Positions 60,018-64,000 of a stretch of DNA of 64,000 nt are shown here, one piece after another. The stretch covers positions 62,001 to 126,000 of the forward strand of contig JAHBVF010000003.1 in NCBI GenBank assembly GCA_019637685.1. The letters are read 5' to 3'. The stretch comes from Caldilineaceae bacterium (GTDB taxonomy: Bacteria; Chloroflexota; Anaerolineae; Caldilineales; Caldilineaceae). The translations under genes were made by a program, and so were the position numbers. The notes under the pieces are model-generated. The model made no database searches. It saw only the letters and a program-made list of their open reading frames with translations, and was not told the origin of the DNA. Position 1 is the first letter of the stretch. Each line of letters opens with the position of its first letter.

Positions 60018-61505
60018 ATGACAATCGAAAAAACGGAACGTCCCCGCATTCTCGTCACCGGCGCAACCGGCTACATCGGCGGGCGGCTGATCCCCAACCT
60101 GCTGGCCTTGGGCTACCGGGTGCGCTGTCTGGTGCGAGACCCGGAACGCTTGCAGGGCCGCCCCTGGCAGAATGCAGTGGAGATTGTGACCGGGGATGTG
60201 CTGCAACCCGAAACCCTCGTCCCGGCCCTGGCGGGAACCAAAGCCGCCTACTATTTGATCCACAGCCTGGCGGGTGGATCAGATTTCCACGAACGGGACA
60301 TCACCGCGGCCACCAACTTTGCAACAGCAGCCGAGGAAGCAGGCGTCCAGCGCATTATCTACCTGGGCGGTCTGGCCGAATCCTCCCCCAATCTCTCCGA
60401 GCACCTGCGCTCCCGGCAGCAGAGCGGCGACGCCCTGCGCACCAGCCGCGTGCCTGTCACCGAATTCCGCGCCGGGGTGATCGTCGGCTCCGGCAGCCTC
60501 TCCTTCGAGATGATCCGCTACCTGACCGAGCGGATCCCTGTGATGATTTGCCCCCGCTGGGTCTACACCCGCACCCAGCCCATCGGCATCCGCGAAGTGC
60601 TGGAATATCTGGCCGCGGCCCTGGACGTGCCCGAAAGCACAGGCAAAATCATCGAAATCGGCGGCGCGGAGGTCGTCACCTACGGCGAAATGATGCTCCT
60701 CTACGCCGAGGCGCGGGGCCTCAGACGCTGGATGATTCAGGTTCCGGTGCTCACGCCTCGGCTGTCGTCGTATTGGGTCAATCTGGTCACGCCCATCCCC
60801 GCGGCCATCGCCCGCCCGCTCATCGAAGGGCTGCGCAACGAAAATGTGGTCCACGACGACAGCGCACGCAGACTATTTCCCCAGATTCAGCCCGTGGGCT
60901 ATCGTGTGGCGGTGGAGCGGGCGCTGGCCCGGCTGGATGTGGGCAATCTGGAGAGTGTGTGGAGCGACGCCCTCAGCACCAGCCAGGGGGACGTGTCGCC
61001 GGTCACGCTGACTGTCCACGAGGGAATGGTGCTGGAACGGCGGCAGCGGGTGGTTTCGGCTTCGCCCGCCGCGCTCTATAAAGTCTTTACCGGCATCGGC
61101 GGCAAACGGGGCTGGTTCGCCTTCAATTGGGCCTGGGAGATTCGGGGGCTGGTGGACAAACTCATCGGCGGGGTAGGGCTGCGCCGGGGTCGGCGGGACC
61201 CGGACGATCTGCGGGTGGGCGAGGTCCTGGACTTCTGGCGGGTGGAGGAGGTGGAGCCGGATCACCTGCTGCGTCTGCGGGCCGAGATGAAAGTGCCGGG
61301 TAAAGCCTGGATCCAGTTTCAGGCCACCCCGCGGGAGGACGGGCAGACCCTCCTCTCCCAGACCGCCTTCTTTGCGCCGAAGGGTCTCTTCGGCTGGGTC
61401 TATTGGTACGCGCTCTACCCTTTCCACGGCCTGATTTTCAGTGGGCTGATCGACCAGATTGTGGAGCGCACTGTTCAACGGCAGAGGAGAGCATTGGATG
61501 TGTAG
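60018..61505 (+). CDS. NAD-binding SDR fused to DUF2867
   Basis: 495 aa. ATG 60018; the longer frame before it covers the GNAT gene. The N-terminal half is an atypical NAD(P)-binding SDR with TGATGYIGGRL and RCLVRDPERL, and a YLGGLAES core. The C-terminal half (about 330-495) is DUF2867, ending in FAPKGLFGWVYWYALYPFHGLIF, a possible lipid- or membrane-binding surface. The same domain order is seen in the YbjT-like group. Substrate unknown. The GNAT gene after it starts eight bases before its stop. Confidence 0.8.
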   Translation: MTIEKTERPRILVTGATGYIGGRLIPNLLALGYRVRCLVRDPERLQGRPWQNAVEIVTGDVLQPETLVPALAGTKAAYYLIHSLAGGSDFHERDITAATNFATAAEEAGVQRIIYLGGLAESSPNLSEHLRSRQQSGDALRTSRVPVTEFRAGVIVGSGSLSFEMIRYLTERIPVMICPRWVYTRTQPIGIREVLEYLAAALDVPESTGKIIEIGGAEVVTYGEMMLLYAEARGLRRWMIQVPVLTPRLSSYWVNLVTPIPAAIARPLIEGLRNENVVHDDSARRLFPQIQPVGYRVAVERALARLDVGNLESVWSDALSTSQGDVSPVTLTVHEGMVLERRQRVVSASPAALYKVFTGIGGKRGWFAFNWAWEIRGLVDKLIGGVGLRRGRRDPDDLRVGEVLDFWRVEEVEPDHLLRLRAEMKVPGKAWIQFQATPREDGQTLLSQTAFFAPKGLFGWVYWYALYPFHGLIFSGLIDQIVERTVQRQRRALDV

Positions 61506-62280
61506 GAAAAGCCAAGGGTTGGCTCAAACAGATGGCGTACTACAGAAGTTAAGGACCGGGTATACCCATCTGCTTGGTGCTCCACCAGCCGCATTTGAGA
61601 AAAGTGGATTTACACTTGTTTCGAACCCAATTCGCAACGAACCAGAATGGGCAAACTGGATACAACCGATTTGGTTCTTCTCAATAGGCCCAAGCGTCAT
61701 CTGCTCTGTTGCACCACAATTTGCGGATCAAGTCGGTTCGGAGTTCAAAGATATTGCGCCGGGCACGCTTTTAGAAAAAGCGCTGTTGCGACGAGCTGAA
61801 CTCATTATTCCGGATAAAGAGTGGGTGCAGTGCGAGTTGTTCTATTATCCGTTACCCAAACTGCCAACACTTCCCATATCCCAAAGATACCATAATGTCG
61901 TTCGGCTGGAACTAGGCCAAACCGATGCGCAAAGATTGCTACGAAATTTTGACGGAGGCGTCTATGCCATTCGAGATTCAGCAGGCAAACTTGCTTCCCA
62001 CGCAGCCATCAAGAATAAGGGTGTAATACGTGAAATCGCAGTTGGTACCCAACCATCATATCAGAGGCAAGGGATGGGGAGAGAGGTAGTGACTCGGGCA
62101 GTTCAAGAAATTCTATCTGTCGGATGTGTACCCACCTATTGGCCGGATAGCCTGGATAACACAGCCTCATATGCTCTGGCGCGTACTGTGGGATTTATCA
62201 AAGTCGCACAAATGCTGTTTTGTGCCTACGAGCGCCCCGGCTGGTCAGGATTCGTAGTCAGCACGCACGATCAGATTTAG
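61498..62280 (+). CDS. Protein with C-terminal GNAT acetyltransferase domain
   Basis: 260 aa from ATG 61498, with GAGGAG eight bases upstream and overlapping the end of the SDR gene. The C-terminal part (about 155-250) is a GNAT fold with IREIAVGTQPSYQRQGMG, seen here as PSYQRQGMGREV, and NTASYALARTVGFI. The N-terminal 150 residues are unassigned. Base use is A+T-richer than the genes on either side. Substrate unknown. Confidence 0.65.
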   Translation: MCRKSQGLAQTDGVLQKLRTGYTHLLGAPPAAFEKSGFTLVSNPIRNEPEWANWIQPIWFFSIGPSVICSVAPQFADQVGSEFKDIAPGTLLEKALLRRAELIIPDKEWVQCELFYYPLPKLPTLPISQRYHNVVRLELGQTDAQRLLRNFDGGVYAIRDSAGKLASHAAIKNKGVIREIAVGTQPSYQRQGMGREVVTRAVQEILSVGCVPTYWPDSLDNTASYALARTVGFIKVAQMLFCAYERPGWSGFVVSTHDQI

Positions 62281-62334
62281 TCCTCACACCACTTCTATTG
62301 CCAGTAATCAATTGCTTACGAAAGGCTCGACCCA

Positions 62335-63540
62335 GTGCTCACACCCAACGCCCACGACCCGCTCCACGTCTCCACCGAGTTGGGCCATCTCTACGACGAT
62401 CCCCAGGCTCATTATGGCACGGTGAACCCGCCGGTCTACCACGCCAGCACCTACACCTTCCCCGACTACGCGACGTGGAAGACCAACACCACCGGCGAGA
62501 AGCCCAGAGAGTTCACCTACAACATCCGCCACAACCCGACGACCCAACTGCTGGAACGCAAGATCGCCCATCTGGAAGGGGCCGACGACTGCATCGCCTC
62601 CTCCTCCGGGATGAGCGCGATTTCTATGGCGCTCATCGGCCTGCTCAGCGCCGGGGATCACGTGCTCTGCATCAACACTGTCTACGGTCCGGTGCGGGGG
62701 GCTTTTGAACATTTGCTGCCCCGCTACGGCGTCGAGACTACCTTTTTCCCCGCCGCGGCCAGCGGGGATTTGTCCGACTATCTGCGCCCCAACACCCGGC
62801 TGATCCACGTGGAATCGCCCTCCACCGGCCTCTTTGAGATTCAGGATTTGCGCGCGGTGGCAAAGCTCGCCAAAGAGAAGGGCATTTGGACGGTCATCGA
62901 CAACACCTGGGCCACGCCCCTGTATCAACAGCCTATCAAACTGGGCATCGACGTTTCCATCCACGCCGGCACAAAATATATCGGCGGCCACTCGGATATT
63001 ATGTTTGGCCTGACCGCGGGCACCAGCGCCGCGATGAAGAAGATTCGCAACGTCTACACAACCCTGGGCGCTTGCCCCGGCCCGGACGATTCCTATCTGG
63101 CCCTGCGCGGGCTGCGCACCCTGCACGTGCGTCTGAAACAGCACGAGGCCAGCGGTCTGGCCGTGGCCCGCTGGCTGGAAGCCCGGCCCGAAGTCGTGCG
63201 CGTCAACCATCCGGGGCTGGAGAGCTTCCCCGGCCACGCGTTGCACCGCAGCCAGACCAGCGGCGACAGCGGCCTTTTCAGCTTTGAACTGGAGCCGCGG
63301 GGCGAAGCCGCGCGGGCCGCTTTTGTCAACAGCCTGCGTTTCTTTGGCCTGGGCTACAGTTGGGGCGGCTACGAGAGTCTGCTCTCTCCCCTGGCCTTCC
63401 AATATTACGGCAACGAAGCCCTGCGCCAGGAACTCGGCCTGCGCGACGATCAGTTCCGGGTCTCCATCGGACTGGAAGGCGTAGACGATCTGATTGCCGA
63501 TCTCAACGCAGCGCTGGCAGCCTATCGAGCGGCTGCGTGA
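62335..63540 (+). CDS. Trans-sulfuration PLP enzyme, cystathionine beta-lyase-like
   Basis: 401 aa from GTG 62335. Cys/Met-metabolism PLP fold with NPPVYHASTYTF, the phosphate-binding SSSGMSAI, IDNTWATPLYQQP with the Asp, and HAGTKYIGGHSD where the Lys (about residue 214) holds PLP. The C-terminus has SLRFFGLGYSWGGYESL, the SxGxxES-like end typical of MetC. It cleaves cystathionine to homocysteine, or is a related lyase. No neighbouring sulfur genes. The 54 bases before it show nothing notable. Confidence 0.85.
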   Translation: MLTPNAHDPLHVSTELGHLYDDPQAHYGTVNPPVYHASTYTFPDYATWKTNTTGEKPREFTYNIRHNPTTQLLERKIAHLEGADDCIASSSGMSAISMALIGLLSAGDHVLCINTVYGPVRGAFEHLLPRYGVETTFFPAAASGDLSDYLRPNTRLIHVESPSTGLFEIQDLRAVAKLAKEKGIWTVIDNTWATPLYQQPIKLGIDVSIHAGTKYIGGHSDIMFGLTAGTSAAMKKIRNVYTTLGACPGPDDSYLALRGLRTLHVRLKQHEASGLAVARWLEARPEVVRVNHPGLESFPGHALHRSQTSGDSGLFSFELEPRGEAARAAFVNSLRFFGLGYSWGGYESLLSPLAFQYYGNEALRQELGLRDDQFRVSIGLEGVDDLIADLNAALAAYRAAA

Positions 63541-63544
63541 AATG

Positions 63545-63587
63545 TGCTGCGTGAAAGAAGCCGGGTGATCTCACGCTTCACGCAGCA
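63545..63587. repeat. Intergenic TGCTGCGTGAA hairpin
   Basis: TGCTGCGTGAA (63545-63555) and its exact complement (63577-63587), 21 bases apart, between the PLP enzyme and the kinase gene. It is of the same flavour as 4471-4522. Confidence 0.75.
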
Positions 63588-63624
63588 AAACACCCATTCC
63601 ACCTTTCACATTCCGAGTTTCCCT

Positions 63625-64000
63625 ATGTCCCACACCCAACAACCCCTGGCCCTCGTGCTCGACATCGGTACTTCCTCTGTGCGCTGCGCGGTCTATCGCT
63701 CGAACGCGGTTGTGCTGCCGGGGACCGCGGCCCGGCGGCCCGTTGCCTTTGAAGAGGACGGCACAGCCAATATAGAATTGCTGGCCGACCGCACGGAAGA
63801 GGCCATCGACGAATGCCTGACCTATTATCGGGAGACGGCCGCGGGCATCGGGCCGCTGGCCGTCGTGGGGTGGACAGCTTTTGCCATGAGCTGGCTGGGT
63901 GTGAACGGCGCGGGCGCACCGGTCACGCCGGTCTACACCTATGCCGACGCCACCAGCGGCCCCTATGCCGACCAGCTACGGGCAGACCTGGCAGAGGCGG
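63625..64000 (+). CDS. FGGY-family carbohydrate kinase, 3' end outside the window
   Basis: The first 125 residues of a sugar kinase. The N-terminal phosphate-binding motif LVLDIGTSSVRCAVY (about 10-24) and WTAFAMSWLGV match the FGGY family (gluconokinase, xylulokinase and relatives). The GTSS form is common in gluconokinase-like members. The gene runs off the window end, so the sugar cannot be judged. Confidence 0.8.
   Translation, partial: MSHTQQPLALVLDIGTSSVRCAVYRSNAVVLPGTAARRPVAFEEDGTANIELLADRTEEAIDECLTYYRETAAGIGPLAVVGWTAFAMSWLGVNGAGAPVTPVYTYADATSGPYADQLRADLAEA

Overview
The window looks like a chromosomal segment of a GC-rich member of the Chloroflexota, probably Anaerolineae- or Caldilineae-like. 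This rests on overall protein style, many secreted Pro/Thr-linker proteins, an endonuclease-type MutL directly behind MutS, frequent hairpin repeats between genes, and a full Mrp antiporter operon. No rRNA or tRNA was seen, so the taxonomy is an inference.

Layout. 1-2421: end of a tagaturonate epimerase gene, a small antitoxin/PIN-toxin pair whose toxin is frameshifted, and a sugar isomerase-like TIM barrel. 2499-11515 (minus strand): a catabolic locus for a uronic acid- or pectin-type sugar, with an unidentified 648-aa protein, a class V PLP enzyme, an SDR, an LplA/LplB/LplC-type ABC importer without its ATPase, and an enolase-superfamily dehydratase. 11716-15251: a response regulator convergent with a hybrid histidine kinase. 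15301-23035 (minus strand): a TPR membrane protein, a DUF559 nuclease-like gene between two ~170-bp direct repeats, a complete diversity-generating retroelement (DGR) and a LysM-like lipoprotein. 23242-28309: an enolase-superfamily dehydratase, then a DUF58/transglutaminase membrane pair. 28715-35351: two PyrK-like proteins around a methyltransferase, a P1 peptidase with SufE, a 66-aa conserved protein, a GDPD esterase, and a methyltransferase next to a stand-alone Lrp/AsnC RAM domain. 35450-45356: the alpha-2-macroglobulin/PBP1C pair. 45399-49872: mutS-mutL. 50286-56457: mrpABCDEFG. 56537-59499: a lower-GC restriction-modification pair. 59534-64000: acetyltransferases, an SDR-DUF2867 protein, a cystathionine lyase-type enzyme and the start of an FGGY kinase.

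The main discovery-grade object is the DGR. A 120-bp template repeat (18157-18276) and a 120-bp variable repeat (19901-20020) differ at 16 positions, and every one is an adenine of the template on the coding strand. The retroelement has its own reverse transcriptase and Avd protein. It diversifies the last residues of a secreted trypsin-like protease fused to a formylglycine-generating-enzyme (FGE) fold, so a variable recognition surface is tethered to a protease.

The second theme is a set of many small inverted or stuttering repeats of different sequence flavours. They lie between genes and also in frame inside conserved genes: mutS, the PBP1C gene (three places) and the start of a pyrK-like gene. 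One of them (31159-31226) is a nested palindrome flanked by an 8-bp direct repeat, as a miniature transposable element would be.
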